A stretch of DNA of 64,000 bases from assembly GCA_943912855.1 (NCBI GenBank), contig CALTVC010000013.1:50436-114435 (forward strand). Direction: 5' to 3'. The notes below the pieces were generated by a model that made no database searches, was not told the DNA's origin, and saw only the letters and a program-made list of their open reading frames with translations. The DNA is from an uncultured Flavobacterium sp. GTDB taxonomy: Bacteria > Bacteroidota > Bacteroidia > Flavobacteriales > Flavobacteriaceae. Positions 8,239 through 18,640 of this stretch are shown piece after piece (position 1 is the first letter of the stretch; each line of letters begins with the position of its first letter). A program made the position numbers and the translations under genes.

Positions 8239-8805
8239 ATGCATCATCATTATCTTATATACAAACCGTGGGGCTATCTGAGCCAATTTACCTATAACCT
8301 TAAACGAAACAAAAAGTTGCTTGGCGAATTATTCGATTTTGCTGAGGGTACCATGGCTATAGGTCGTCTTGATGAAGACAGTGAAGGATTACTGCTACTC
8401 ACCACAGATGGCATGATGAGCGAAATTGTACGCAGTAAAAAGGTAGAGAAAGAATACTATGCCCAGGTAGACGGATTAATTACCGATGAAGCTGTATTGC
8501 AATTGCAAAATGGCGTGGAAATAGGTTTTAAAGGTACCAAATACGTTACTTTACCTTGTAAAGCATCACGCTTAAACGAACTACCCGATTTACCTGTGCG
8601 AAGCAAAAAAATACGCGACGAACGCCACGGCCCTACAAGCTGGGTAAGCATTACAGTGAGCGAAGGCAAATTCAGGCAAGTGCGTAAAATGACATCGGCA
8701 GTGGGGTTTCCTACGTTAAGGCTGGTACGCGTGCGTGTAGGGAACATTCATTTGGGTAATCTGCAACCCGGAGAAGTAAAAGAGGTAGCTGAATTTGACG
8801 TCTAG
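8239..8805 (+). CDS. rRNA pseudouridine synthase, RluE-like
   Basis: A 188-residue stand-alone catalytic domain of the RsuA/RluB/C/E/F family without the N-terminal S4 domain, as in RluE, which modifies 23S rRNA U2457 in E. coli. It starts YLIYKPWGYLSQF, carries the catalytic motif GRLDEDSEGLLLLTTDG with Asp45, and has the terminal GKFRQVRKM and GFPTLRLVRVRVG segments. The motif has Ser where many members have Thr, a mild change. Its stop codon overlaps the stop of the convergent kinase gene by four bases (CTAG), leaving no room for a terminator between them. Confidence 0.9.
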   Translation: MHHHYLIYKPWGYLSQFTYNLKRNKKLLGELFDFAEGTMAIGRLDEDSEGLLLLTTDGMMSEIVRSKKVEKEYYAQVDGLITDEAVLQLQNGVEIGFKGTKYVTLPCKASRLNELPDLPVRSKKIRDERHGPTSWVSITVSEGKFRQVRKMTSAVGFPTLRLVRVRVGNIHLGNLQPGEVKEVAEFDV

Positions 8806-10190
8806 CGCAACGGAAAACGTAATACTACCGTTGTACCACTCCCCTTTTGACTGTCTATTTTAAGCGAAACATCAAGAATATCGCAGTAACGTTTTACTAT
8901 GGCAAGCCCAAGGCCTGTACCCTTGATTTCGGTATGTTCTTCGGCTTCAGAACGGAAAAACTGTTCAAAAATGTTTTGTAAATCAATCTCGGCTATACCA
9001 ATGCCCTTATCTGTAACCATACACGAAACGTACTTATCATCAGATGACAGCAGTACAGATACAACACCGTTTTCCTGAGAGTATTTTATGGCATTGCCCA
9101 GGATATTATCTATGATAACTCCTGTCATGAAAACATCTGAAATTACAGGGAAATGGTTGTCAAACTTAAAATCTACCTGTATGTTTTTCTTCGCTATTTC
9201 AGCAGAATTACGTTCTAACGTTTCCAGAATCAACTCATCTAGCGCTACCTGTTTTAGCTTAACCACTTCTTTACTGCTTTCAAAACGGGTCAGTATAAGT
9301 AATTGGTCAGCTATAGTGGTAAGACGGTTTACCTCATTAATACAGTAACGTATTTTTTCCTCATACTCTGCAGTTTCACGCGGTTTGCGTACCAAAACCT
9401 CAAGTGTACCTTTTATAACCGCAAGCGGTGTACGAAGCTCATGCGAAGCGTGCGACGTAAACTGTTTTTCCCTGTCTACAGCACGTTCTATACGTCCTAA
9501 GAACTCGTTAATCGCTGTAGCAAGTGTATGAAGTTCGTCTTGCTTTGCAGGCAGGCTAATGCGGGCGTTCAGGTTACTGTCAGATATTGCCTTGGTTGCT
9601 TTTATCATACTAAACACAGGTCTTAAACTCTTACCGGCAATAAAACGGGTAAGGAAAAACAATGCCAATAATACTAACGGATATGCCACAATAAGTACCG
9701 TACGCAAACTTTGCAATACGCTATAATGCTGCGATATGGACATAGCTATAACAACATAACCTTCAAGTTCACCATTGTTTATAAGGGGCGCCTGCATTTG
9801 GCGTATATCCAGCGAACCCACCTTGGCGTCTACATAATGTGTAGTATCCTTACTGTGATGACGTAATGCTAAATGGTACTTTTTAAGGTTGTTTGATTTA
9901 CGGATGGTTGTACCCAGCGTATCAAAAATCTCTACAAACACCGGATTAACATCTACACTGTTATGGTCGGCTTCCTTCCATTCTTTGTCCTCGGCTATTT
10001 TCTCAAAATGACTTTGATTAGCTACAAAAGTGGTATGACGGTCTATTTCGTATTTCAGGTCACGGTTTACCTCATATACCACCCCTACCCACACAATACG
10101 ATATACCAATATAAATACCACAAGTACCAGCGTAGCGGCACCTGCTAGGTTATAATAAGCAATACGGTCTTTAATGGAAGGTTTTCTCAT
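8802..10190 (-). CDS. Sensor histidine kinase with HAMP domain
   Basis: A 462-residue inner-membrane sensor kinase. TM1 spans about residues 13-35, a periplasmic sensing domain about 36-165, TM2 about 171-195, then HAMP, HisKA with the phospho-acceptor His in ASHASHELRTPLAVIKG, and HATPase_c with N-box NILGNAIKYS, G1 DKGIGI and G2 GTGLGLAIVKR. The layout is like CusS/QseC types. It lies 6 nt behind the response regulator gene and is co-transcribed with it. The signal cannot be deduced; the periplasmic domain shows no metal-binding cluster. Confidence 0.93.
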   Translation of the reverse strand: MRKPSIKDRIAYYNLAGAATLVLVVFILVYRIVWVGVVYEVNRDLKYEIDRHTTFVANQSHFEKIAEDKEWKEADHNSVDVNPVFVEIFDTLGTTIRKSNNLKKYHLALRHHSKDTTHYVDAKVGSLDIRQMQAPLINNGELEGYVVIAMSISQHYSVLQSLRTVLIVAYPLVLLALFFLTRFIAGKSLRPVFSMIKATKAISDSNLNARISLPAKQDELHTLATAINEFLGRIERAVDREKQFTSHASHELRTPLAVIKGTLEVLVRKPRETAEYEEKIRYCINEVNRLTTIADQLLILTRFESSKEVVKLKQVALDELILETLERNSAEIAKKNIQVDFKFDNHFPVISDVFMTGVIIDNILGNAIKYSQENGVVSVLLSSDDKYVSCMVTDKGIGIAEIDLQNIFEQFFRSEAEEHTEIKGTGLGLAIVKRYCDILDVSLKIDSQKGSGTTVVLRFPLR

Positions 10191-10196
10191 GCAGGT

Positions 10197-10871
10197 TTAT
10201 TCGTCGTTGGCAAGATAGCCAATACCACGTATGGTTTTTATATAGTTATCTTCACGGGCAAAGCCCAGCTTTTTACGTATTCCGTTTATAAACACATCAA
10301 TAACACCCGTATCGTAGTCAAAATGAATGTTCCAGACATCTTTAATAATATCGGTACGGTTACATACAGCACCCTTATTCTTCATCAGGTACTCCAGCAG
10401 GGCAAATTCCTTTTGCGTAAGCAATACTTCCTCATCACCGTTAAACACCTGGTGGGTTTCGGTTTTCAGAGTAATCGGTCCAAGATTATATACAGGTCGT
10501 TCATCGGCTACACTACGGAACTGCACCTTAATACGTTCCAACAGCTCCTCAAAGCTAAAGGGCTTTTTTATGTAGTCGTTAGCACCGCTTTTAAGCCCTT
10601 CAACAGTATCCTGTACGGTATCTTTTGCCGTAAGGAAAATTATGGGCGTAAGATTTCCTGCCTTACGTACCGACTTACATATTTCCAGTCCCGAAAGTTT
10701 TGGCAACATCCAGTCGAGTAACATAAGGTCGAAATTCTTTTGCTGAGTAAGCAAAAGTCCCTTATCGCCGCTGGTTGCTACAGTAACGGCATAGCCTTCT
10801 TCTTCAAGACCCTGTTTCAGGAAATTTGAAATACCTTCCTGGTCTTCTACAACTAAAATCTCTTTTGCCAT
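10197..10871 (-). CDS. OmpR/PhoB-type response regulator
   Basis: A 224-residue two-component regulator. The receiver domain (1-120) has Glu9-Asp10, the phospho-acceptor Asp53 in LLDWMLPKLSG, Thr81 and Lys103 (KKPF). The C-terminal winged helix (130-222) shows LTQKEFALLEYLMKN and the recognition region DTGVIDVFINGIRKKLG with TIRGIGYL. The sequence resembles CusR/QseB-type regulators. It is the first gene of the pair with the downstream kinase and is transcribed away from tamB; the 260-nt gap must hold promoters for both directions. Confidence 0.95.
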   Translation of the reverse strand: MAKEILVVEDQEGISNFLKQGLEEEGYAVTVATSGDKGLLLTQQKNFDLMLLDWMLPKLSGLEICKSVRKAGNLTPIIFLTAKDTVQDTVEGLKSGANDYIKKPFSFEELLERIKVQFRSVADERPVYNLGPITLKTETHQVFNGDEEVLLTQKEFALLEYLMKNKGAVCNRTDIIKDVWNIHFDYDTGVIDVFINGIRKKLGFAREDNYIKTIRGIGYLANDE

Positions 10872-11131
10872 ATAGGTAAAAATAGTACAGATTTTTTAAT
10901 AATCAACAATAGTGCAACGGCATTATTCGCTGCAAAATATCCTATACAAAATAACGGCAAATCTGTTAAGTTAAAATAATGTAAAAACAAGCTTTAAGTC
11001 AATCTTAAGTTTATGCCCGAAAACACAGTAAAACAAGGCTTAAACAGGTAAATGCACTAATATCATTTTTGTAAGTTTTTTAGCAAATAATTATAACCCA
11101 CAAATAACGGGATTGTGTATTTTAGGCATTG

Positions 11132-14100
11132 ATGAATAAAGAAACTACCAAGCCATCTAAAACTAAGAAATACATCCGTAAAGCTTTAAAAATACTGCTT
11201 TGGACGGTGGGTTCACTTATTGCGCTTTTCCTACTGATTGTAGTACTGATTCAGGTGCCGTATGTGCAGAATCTTGTAAAAGATAAAGCCGTAACCTATC
11301 TTGAAAAAAAGATAGGTACCGAAGTAAAAATAGGTCGCATAGAAATAGGTTTACCAAAAAAGGTAATCCTGGAAGATGTATACTTTGCCTCACAACAGGG
11401 TGATACGCTACTTGCCGGAGAAAAACTTGCTGTAGACATCAGCCTGTTTAAACTGATGAGCAATGAGGTAGAAATAAACAGCATTGACCTTACTGGAATA
11501 ACAGGAACAATAAAGAGAAATAAACAGGGAACTTTCAACTTTGATTACATCATAAAAGCTTTTGACAGCGGTAAGCCAAAAGACACTACGTCTGCTCCGA
11601 TGAAGTTTTCTATAAATAAGGTAAATCTTGATAGGATAAAAGTACGTTATGATGATGACATTACAGGAAACTACCTTACCGCGAGTATAAAGCATTTTGA
11701 TACCAAGTTTAAGGAGTTTGACCTTGATAAAATGGATTTCAACATTCCTGATGTAAAACTGAGTGGCGTTAAAGTACGGTTTAAACAAAGCATGGTCGAT
11801 GAAATAGCCACGACCACGCAAAAAGCAGCCGAAGAAGCCAGCAAGCAACCTGACCTGACTCTTAAACTAGGTACATTAGACCTTGCCGATATTGATGTGG
11901 GCTACGACAACGAAGGCAGCAAGCTGAACACCGGGCTAAAACTTAAAAAGCTTTTCGCACAAGTAAATGAAGTCAACCTTAAAACACAGGTGATCAATCT
12001 TGAAAAACTAGAGATTGACAACCTTAAAGGCGGACTTGCTTTTGGCAAAGCGGAACAACAAGCAGGTGATAAACTCCCTGAAAAAAGCACCACAGTACAA
12101 CAGGCATCGTGGACTTTTAAGTTGGCTGAAACGGATATTAAAAATGTAGCTTTTAAGTTTGATGACCTAAGCAGTAAGCCAGTAGATAAAGGTATTGATT
12201 ACAAACATCTTGACATAACCAACTTAAACCTTAAAGCTAAGGACTTTTCATATACCCAAAACAACATTTCGGGAGATATAGAACGCTTTACCGTAAAGGA
12301 TAAAAGCGGTGTTAATGTAAAAGAACTGCGTTCAAATTTTGCCTATACCTATACGGGAGCAACGCTAAACAATCTGTATCTGGAAACTCCAAATACACTG
12401 ATAAAAGACCGTATCGCGGTAGCCTACCCTTCTATTGAAGCACTACAAAAAGACCTGGACAAACTTAAAGTTGATGCCGGCATCAATAACAGTCGCATAG
12501 GCTTTAAAGATGTATTGCTTTTTGCCCCTCAGCTTGCAGATACAAATCCGTTTAAGACCAACCCGAACGGTACATTAAATATAAGTAGCACCGTTAAAGG
12601 TACTGTAGGTGATTTACAGATAGCCAACCTACAGCTTCATGGTATTGGTAATACGGTGATAAATGCCAGCGGGCGCATTAAAGGACTGCCTGATGCCAAG
12701 AAGGCGTACTTTGACCTGAATATTAAGGAACTGCGTTCAACAGCTAAAGATATTAATGGCTTTATACCTGCCGGAACCATTCCTGATAACATAAGCATCC
12801 CTGAAAACATTGCGGTTAAAGGTTCGTTTAAAGGCACGCTAAATAACATTAATGCCAACATGAACCTTAACAGCAGTTATGGCGATGTAGCGGTAAAAGG
12901 GATATTTGACCAGTCGCGTAAAGGCTCAGAAAAATACGATGCCGTTGTAGACCTGCGTAACTTTAATGTAGGCAAACTGATAAAGAATGATTCTATAGGG
13001 AAAATAACCCTGAGAGCCAATGTAAAAGGTACCGGACTAGACCCTCAGAAAGCTAACGCCAAGCTGAAAGCCATCCTTGAAAAAGCCGAATTTAACGGTT
13101 ATACCTACCGCAACCTGATTGTAGACGGTAATATTAGCAAAGGATATTTTAAGGCCACCGCCGGTATGGATGACCCTAATCTGGACTTTGATCTGGATGC
13201 TTCGGGTGGGTTTAAAGGAAAATATCCGTATGGGAAAATTCGACTTAATGTAGACATCGCAGACCTTGAAAAATTACGCCTGCACGCAGGGCCTTACAAA
13301 CTGCGTGGTAATGTAGATGCTGATATTGATGATGCTAATCCCGATAACCTGAACGGACGCATTGCACTGCATAACTTTATATTTGCTAATGAAAAAGAGC
13401 AGTTCGCGTTAGACTCGGTTAAAATCGCCGCCATCACCACAGCAGATACTACAGCCATAAGAGTTGATTCACAATTCCTGAAAGCGAATGCTATTGGTAA
13501 ATACAAGATTACACAACTGCCAGCAGCCATACAGCATACGATTGCTAAATACTATAACGCAGGTAAAGCGCAAACCCTTGAAAAACCTGAAAACCCTCAG
13601 CAAATAACTTTTACGCTAAAGGTAGATAACGACCCGGTTATAACGAAGCTAGTACCCGAGCTTACCCGTTTTGAACCGATAGATATTAAAGGAGAATACA
13701 ATAGCGCAAATGATAGCCTTTTGGTTAATGCTAACATACCGAGGATAGTGTATGGTAAAAATACTATTAATGGCGTAGTAGCAAACATAGCTACGCAAGA
13801 CACTGCCATAGTGTATAACGTACGTGTAAACGCTCTGGAAAATGACAGTTTTAAGCTGGGACAAACATCGCTTACAGGAGATATTAAAGACAACACCATC
13901 AATTATAAGCTGGAAATAGACGACCAGAGTAAAAAAGTGCAGTACATGCTTGCCGGTCTGCTAAAACAGAACGGTGAGAATACCAATATTTCGCTTAACC
14001 CTGATGGACTTATGCTGAATTATGACAATTGGCAGATAGCTCAGGATAACCTTATTCGTTTGGGAAGCGGTGGAATATATGCCAATGACTTTGAGCTAAG

Positions 14101-16267
14101 CAACGATGGGGGCTCATTAAAACTTCAAAGCGAATCCGATACTGCAAATGCTCCCCTGAACGTAGAGTTGAATAACTTTAGCATAGAAACCATAACCAAT
14201 GCAGTACAAAAAGACGAATCGAAGTTTAAAGGTACTATTAACGGTACAGCAAAAGTAAACAACCTTACCACTACCCCTGTCTTTGAATCACAATTGGAAA
14301 TTACAGATTTCGCTGTAGCAAAAGACACTGTAGGCAATATTAAAATAAACGTAGACAACAAGGTAGCCAATACATTCAATGCCGATGTAGCCATTACCGG
14401 AAACGGCAATCAGGTAAACCTGAAAGGCGACTACGTAACCACAAATTCGAGCTTTAACCTTAACCTGGACATTGACAAAATAAACATGACCAGCATTCAG
14501 GCTCTTACCTTTGGCGCGCTGAAAGACAGTGAGGGTTATCTGTCCGGTAAGTTTGACATTACCGGGACTACCACCGACCCGAACATTATTGGCGACCTGA
14601 AGTTTAATGAAGTTAGCTTCCGTGTTACGCAGCTTAATGCGCTGTACAAAGGCATTAACAACAACATCCGTTTTACTGATGCCGGCATTGTTATGGATAA
14701 CTTTAAGATTGAAGATGAAAAGAACAATCTGCTTACCGTAAACGGCAGCATAGCTACTACTGATTACAGGAAGTTTGGTTTTAACATGAACATTACCGCT
14801 GAAAACTTCAGGGCGATAAACAGCAAAGCCAAGGATAATGACTTCTACTATGGCGACCTGTACCTTGATGCCAATCTGAACATAAAAGGAACAATGGATG
14901 CGCCTGTCGTAAACGGTAGCCTTGACATAAATAAAGATACCAACTTTACCGTGGTACTGCCGCAACAAGATCCCCGCATTGCTGATCGTGAAGGCATTGT
15001 AGAGTTTGTAGACGAAGATAATGCCGAAGCCATGCAACGCCTTAAAATAGAGCAAACGGTAAACCAGTCTGCTTTTGAAGGGATGGACGTATCGCTTAAC
15101 ATTGGCATAGATAAAGAAGCCACCATGAATATCATTGTGGATAAAGGCAATGGCGATTATCTTGAACTTAAAGGAGAAGCCCAGCTTACGGGTGGCATAG
15201 ATCCATCGGGTAAAACCACGCTTACTGGTCGTTATGAGTTTTATGAAGGTGCCTACCAAATGAGTTTCAACTTCATCAAACGTAAGTTCGACATACAAAA
15301 AGGCAGTTACATCCTCTGGACGGGCGAACCTACCGCGGCGAACCTAAGCCTTACCGCAGTGTACCAGACTGAAACTTCGCCAATAGATTTAGTAATGAAC
15401 CAGATTTCATCAAAAGGGCAATCGGGTATAAATATGTACAAACAAAAAGTACCTGTAAATACATTGCTGAAAATAAATGGTGAACTGCTAAAACCGGAAC
15501 TTTCATTTGACATACAAATTCCGGAAGGCAACTACAACATATCTTCGGAAGTATTGGATGTTACCAATACTAAGTTGGAGCAAATACGCCAGCAACCTTC
15601 AGAACTGAATAAACAGGTATTGGCATTGTTATTACTGAACCGTTTTGTGGGCGAAAATCCATTTGCGAGCGAAGCCGGCGGTACTAGTGCCGAAGCCCTT
15701 GCCCGCCAGAGTGTGAGTAAGATACTGTCGCAACAACTAAACAACCTTGCATCGGACCTAATTAAAGGCTTTGAACTGAACTTTGACCTTGAATCTACCG
15801 AAGACTATACTACAGGACAACAGGCAAGCCGTACCGACCTGAATGTGGGCGTAAGCAAAACCCTTTTTGATGACAGGCTTAAAGTAACGGTAGGCAGTAG
15901 CTTTGGATTGGAAGGGCCTCAACAAACCAACCAGCAGACTACAAACATAGCCGGAGATGTATCTGTAGATTATAGACTTACACAAGACGGACGCTATATG
16001 GTACGTGCTTTCCGTAAAAACGAATACCAGGTAGCGCTTCAGGGACAGGTGGTAGAAACGGGAGTTTCGTTTGTAATAACCATGAGTTATAACAAGTTCC
16101 GTGAGCTCTTCCACAGTACGCCCGAAGAAATAGAAATGAGGCAACGCGAACGCGACCGTAAAGCCAGGGAAAAAGAGGAAAGAGCACGCGAAAAAGCGGA
16201 AGCCAAACAGAAAAAAGAAGCGGAGAAAAATCTGCCACCAAACAGTACCAATGATGAAGATAAATAA
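11132..16267 (+). CDS. tamB: Translocation and assembly module inner-membrane protein TamB
   Basis: A giant periplasm-spanning protein (about 1,711 residues) that cooperates with an Omp85 partner in outer-membrane protein assembly and is also linked to phospholipid transport. It has an N-terminal membrane anchor at about 20-45, an AsmA-like start (KIGRIEIGLPKKVILEDVYF), a long beta-rich repeat region, and the C-terminal DUF490/TamB domain (from about 1,330) with SFNFIKRKFDIQKGSY and DLNVGVSKTLFDDRLKVTVG. It ends in a highly charged Arg/Glu/Lys tail of about 40 residues. A TTG lies directly before the ATG; the ATG is preferred. It overlaps the next gene, encoding TamL, by 17 nt. Confidence 0.93.
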   Translation: MNKETTKPSKTKKYIRKALKILLWTVGSLIALFLLIVVLIQVPYVQNLVKDKAVTYLEKKIGTEVKIGRIEIGLPKKVILEDVYFASQQGDTLLAGEKLAVDISLFKLMSNEVEINSIDLTGITGTIKRNKQGTFNFDYIIKAFDSGKPKDTTSAPMKFSINKVNLDRIKVRYDDDITGNYLTASIKHFDTKFKEFDLDKMDFNIPDVKLSGVKVRFKQSMVDEIATTTQKAAEEASKQPDLTLKLGTLDLADIDVGYDNEGSKLNTGLKLKKLFAQVNEVNLKTQVINLEKLEIDNLKGGLAFGKAEQQAGDKLPEKSTTVQQASWTFKLAETDIKNVAFKFDDLSSKPVDKGIDYKHLDITNLNLKAKDFSYTQNNISGDIERFTVKDKSGVNVKELRSNFAYTYTGATLNNLYLETPNTLIKDRIAVAYPSIEALQKDLDKLKVDAGINNSRIGFKDVLLFAPQLADTNPFKTNPNGTLNISSTVKGTVGDLQIANLQLHGIGNTVINASGRIKGLPDAKKAYFDLNIKELRSTAKDINGFIPAGTIPDNISIPENIAVKGSFKGTLNNINANMNLNSSYGDVAVKGIFDQSRKGSEKYDAVVDLRNFNVGKLIKNDSIGKITLRANVKGTGLDPQKANAKLKAILEKAEFNGYTYRNLIVDGNISKGYFKATAGMDDPNLDFDLDASGGFKGKYPYGKIRLNVDIADLEKLRLHAGPYKLRGNVDADIDDANPDNLNGRIALHNFIFANEKEQFALDSVKIAAITTADTTAIRVDSQFLKANAIGKYKITQLPAAIQHTIAKYYNAGKAQTLEKPENPQQITFTLKVDNDPVITKLVPELTRFEPIDIKGEYNSANDSLLVNANIPRIVYGKNTINGVVANIATQDTAIVYNVRVNALENDSFKLGQTSLTGDIKDNTINYKLEIDDQSKKVQYMLAGLLKQNGENTNISLNPDGLMLNYDNWQIAQDNLIRLGSGGIYANDFELSNDGGSLKLQSESDTANAPLNVELNNFSIETITNAVQKDESKFKGTINGTAKVNNLTTTPVFESQLEITDFAVAKDTVGNIKINVDNKVANTFNADVAITGNGNQVNLKGDYVTTNSSFNLNLDIDKINMTSIQALTFGALKDSEGYLSGKFDITGTTTDPNIIGDLKFNEVSFRVTQLNALYKGINNNIRFTDAGIVMDNFKIEDEKNNLLTVNGSIATTDYRKFGFNMNITAENFRAINSKAKDNDFYYGDLYLDANLNIKGTMDAPVVNGSLDINKDTNFTVVLPQQDPRIADREGIVEFVDEDNAEAMQRLKIEQTVNQSAFEGMDVSLNIGIDKEATMNIIVDKGNGDYLELKGEAQLTGGIDPSGKTTLTGRYEFYEGAYQMSFNFIKRKFDIQKGSYILWTGEPTAANLSLTAVYQTETSPIDLVMNQISSKGQSGINMYKQKVPVNTLLKINGELLKPELSFDIQIPEGNYNISSEVLDVTNTKLEQIRQQPSELNKQVLALLLLNRFVGENPFASEAGGTSAEALARQSVSKILSQQLNNLASDLIKGFELNFDLESTEDYTTGQQASRTDLNVGVSKTLFDDRLKVTVGSSFGLEGPQQTNQQTTNIAGDVSVDYRLTQDGRYMVRAFRKNEYQVALQGQVVETGVSFVITMSYNKFRELFHSTPEEIEMRQRERDRKAREKEERAREKAEAKQKKEAEKNLPPNSTNDEDK

Positions 16268-18572
16268 ACTGATATATTTTTTGGCGACAGTTGCCTTTTT
16301 TGCGGTGGGTTGCAGCAATACAAAGCACCTACCCGAAGGCGATATGCTGTATACGGGTGGTAAGGTAACAGTTAATGATAGCCTTATGACCAAAAAACAG
16401 CGCAAGGCAATGAAAAAGGAACTGGAAGACTTGCTTAGGCCAAAACCAAACAGCAACTTCTTCGGCTTACGCTTTAAGCTGTACTTCTATAATCTGGCAG
16501 GAGAACCCAAAAAGGAAAAAGGGTTCAGGAACTGGCTTCGTACCAAAGTTGGAGAACCTCCGGTGTTGTTCAGTCAGGTTGACCTGGATTACAATGCAGA
16601 CATTTTACAAAACTATGCCGAAAATAAAGGATATTTTAAAACCCGTACCTCGGCTGATTCCATTTCTAAGAACAGGCGTGCACAGGCAATATATACCATT
16701 TCTCCAGGCAGGCAGTTTACCATACGTAATGTTACGTTTCCTAAAGACAGCTTAAGCAGTCAACTGGAAAAAGACATAGCCCGCACCAAAAGGCGTACAC
16801 TGCTACGCCCGGGCGAGCCTTACGATTTGGGTATCATAAAGGACGAACGCGACCGCATAGACCAGCGACTTAAAAACAAGGGATATTACTATTTCAGTCC
16901 GGATGACTTGCTAATAAGGGTAGACAGTACTGTAGGGAATAACCAGGTAGACCTTAAAGTTATAGTTAAGGAGAGTACTCCTGAACAAGCAAAGCAGATT
17001 TATAAGATTGACAAAATCATTGTTTACCCTAATTATTCGCTTACAAACAACCAGGACAGCATTAAGTCAAGCCCTAAGGGTGTAGAAAAATACAAGGACT
17101 TTACCATCATAGATTCGGCACATACGTTCCGCCCTATTATTTATGACCGTACATTGTTTTTCCATAAAGGTGACATTTACAACAGGCGCGACCACAACTT
17201 ATCGCTTAACAGACTCATAAATCTGGGTACGTTTAAGTTTGTAAAGAACGAATTTAAACCATCGGATTCCCTTAAAAACGCGCTCGATGTGTACTATTAT
17301 ATGACACCACAGCAAAAGAAATCCATAAACCAGGTTACTACCGCCAAAACCAATTCTGCCAATTATAACGGTGCCGAAATCAGTGTAAACTGGAGCAACC
17401 GTAATACCTTTAAAGCTGCTGAGGTGCTTACCATATCTACCTTTGGTGGAATGGAATTACAGGTGGGCGGACAAAATAAAGGGTATAACGTGTACCGAAT
17501 TGGAGGTGAAACCAGCCTGGTATGGCCAAGATTCATTACGCCTTTTCATGTTAAAGACAGTAGCGCTTACGTGCCTAAAACAAAGGCTTCGTTAAGCTAT
17601 GAGTTCCAGAAAAGGATAAAATTATATGCCCTGAACAACTTCAGGGGGCAGTTTGGTTACTTATGGAAGACCAACATCCGTACCGAACACCAGCTGTATG
17701 TAACAGACATTAACTATGTAAGCCCGGCCAACGTATTACAGGAATACTATAACAGGATTGATGCCGCAACAGAAAGTGAGAAGGCAGCTTTACAAAAAGT
17801 AATTGAAAAACAGCTGATTTTCGGGCCTACGTATTCGTATACGTTTACCAATACAAACCAAAAGAGGAAATACAACACCTTTTATTATAAAGGTACTCTT
17901 GAACTTGCAGGAACCCTTACCGGACTTGCCACAGGTGCCAAGAGCAGTGACCCCGTTACGATATTAAATGTTCCTTTTAGCCAGTTTGCCAAAACCGAAC
18001 AGGATTTTAGGCACTATTTAAAACTAGGCGAAAACTCACAGCTTGCCAGCCGTATCATTGCAGGCATAGGGTATCCGTATGGTAACTCCACTTCACTTCC
18101 CTACATCAGGCAGTTTTTTATTGGTGGGGTAAACAGTATCAGGGCATTCAGGGCGCGCTCCATTGGTCCCGGCGCATTCATAGACCCCAACCAAAATAGC
18201 AGCAGCTTCCTGCCCGACCAGAGTGGGGATATTAAACTGGAAATGAACACAGAGTACCGTGCGCAGTTGTACCGTATTTTTCATGGAGCGGTGTTTGTAG
18301 ATGCAGGTAATATATGGCTTTGGAACAAAGACCCGAACAGGCCGGGCGCTGAGTTTAGCGGAAAATTCCTGAACCAGCTTGCTGTAGGTACGGGCGTAGG
18401 TCTACGATTAGACCTTTCGTTCCTTGTGGTACGTGCCGATGTGGCATTCCCATTGCGCAGACCAGCCGTTACCGAAGGCAGTCCGTGGGTCATAGACCAG
18501 ATAGATTTTGGTAGCCGTGGCTGGAGAAAAGACAACCTTGTATTGAACATAGGTATAGGTTATCCGTTTTAA
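16251..18572 (+). CDS. tamL: TamL, lipoprotein Omp85-family partner of TamB
   Basis: A 773-residue outer-membrane protein of the BamA/TamA superfamily. Unlike TamA it begins with a lipoprotein signal: lipobox AVGC with the cysteine at residue 21, then SNTKHLPEGDMLYTG. This is the Bacteroidota variant called TamL. POTRA domains cover about 30-330 and the C-terminal 16-strand barrel follows, with the conserved surface-antigen motif GGVNSIRAFRARSIGPG near 620-640 and a terminal Phe (IGIGYPF). Two ATG codons in a row start it, inside the end of tamB. The order tamB then tamL is opposite to tamA-tamB of E. coli. Tight overlap implies coupled translation. Confidence 0.92.
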   Translation: MMKINKLIYFLATVAFFAVGCSNTKHLPEGDMLYTGGKVTVNDSLMTKKQRKAMKKELEDLLRPKPNSNFFGLRFKLYFYNLAGEPKKEKGFRNWLRTKVGEPPVLFSQVDLDYNADILQNYAENKGYFKTRTSADSISKNRRAQAIYTISPGRQFTIRNVTFPKDSLSSQLEKDIARTKRRTLLRPGEPYDLGIIKDERDRIDQRLKNKGYYYFSPDDLLIRVDSTVGNNQVDLKVIVKESTPEQAKQIYKIDKIIVYPNYSLTNNQDSIKSSPKGVEKYKDFTIIDSAHTFRPIIYDRTLFFHKGDIYNRRDHNLSLNRLINLGTFKFVKNEFKPSDSLKNALDVYYYMTPQQKKSINQVTTAKTNSANYNGAEISVNWSNRNTFKAAEVLTISTFGGMELQVGGQNKGYNVYRIGGETSLVWPRFITPFHVKDSSAYVPKTKASLSYEFQKRIKLYALNNFRGQFGYLWKTNIRTEHQLYVTDINYVSPANVLQEYYNRIDAATESEKAALQKVIEKQLIFGPTYSYTFTNTNQKRKYNTFYYKGTLELAGTLTGLATGAKSSDPVTILNVPFSQFAKTEQDFRHYLKLGENSQLASRIIAGIGYPYGNSTSLPYIRQFFIGGVNSIRAFRARSIGPGAFIDPNQNSSSFLPDQSGDIKLEMNTEYRAQLYRIFHGAVFVDAGNIWLWNKDPNRPGAEFSGKFLNQLAVGTGVGLRLDLSFLVVRADVAFPLRRPAVTEGSPWVIDQIDFGSRGWRKDNLVLNIGIGYPF

Positions 18573-18591
18573 AAAACAGGATATTATATAA

Positions 18592-18620
18592 ACAAAAAGA
18601 GGCTGCCATAGGCAACCTCT
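18592..18620 (-). terminator. Terminator of the small membrane protein gene
   Basis: A 10-bp stem with one mismatch (18599-18608 with 18611-18620; loop of 2-3 nt) followed on the minus strand by a T-rich run. It lies between the convergent tamL and the small gene and may also slow tamL transcripts. Confidence 0.65.
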
Positions 18621-18640
18621 GATATTTGAAACAATACTAA

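Noticed and set aside
11129..11131. TTG as start of tamB, and TTG at 27035 for the CNB-CBS gene
   Set aside because: An ATG follows at once in both cases, and TTG starts are rare in this group.
14288..15298. 336-codon frame on the minus strand inside tamB
   Set aside because: Shadow of the tamB frame; no signal, motif or domain, and tamB continues through it without break.
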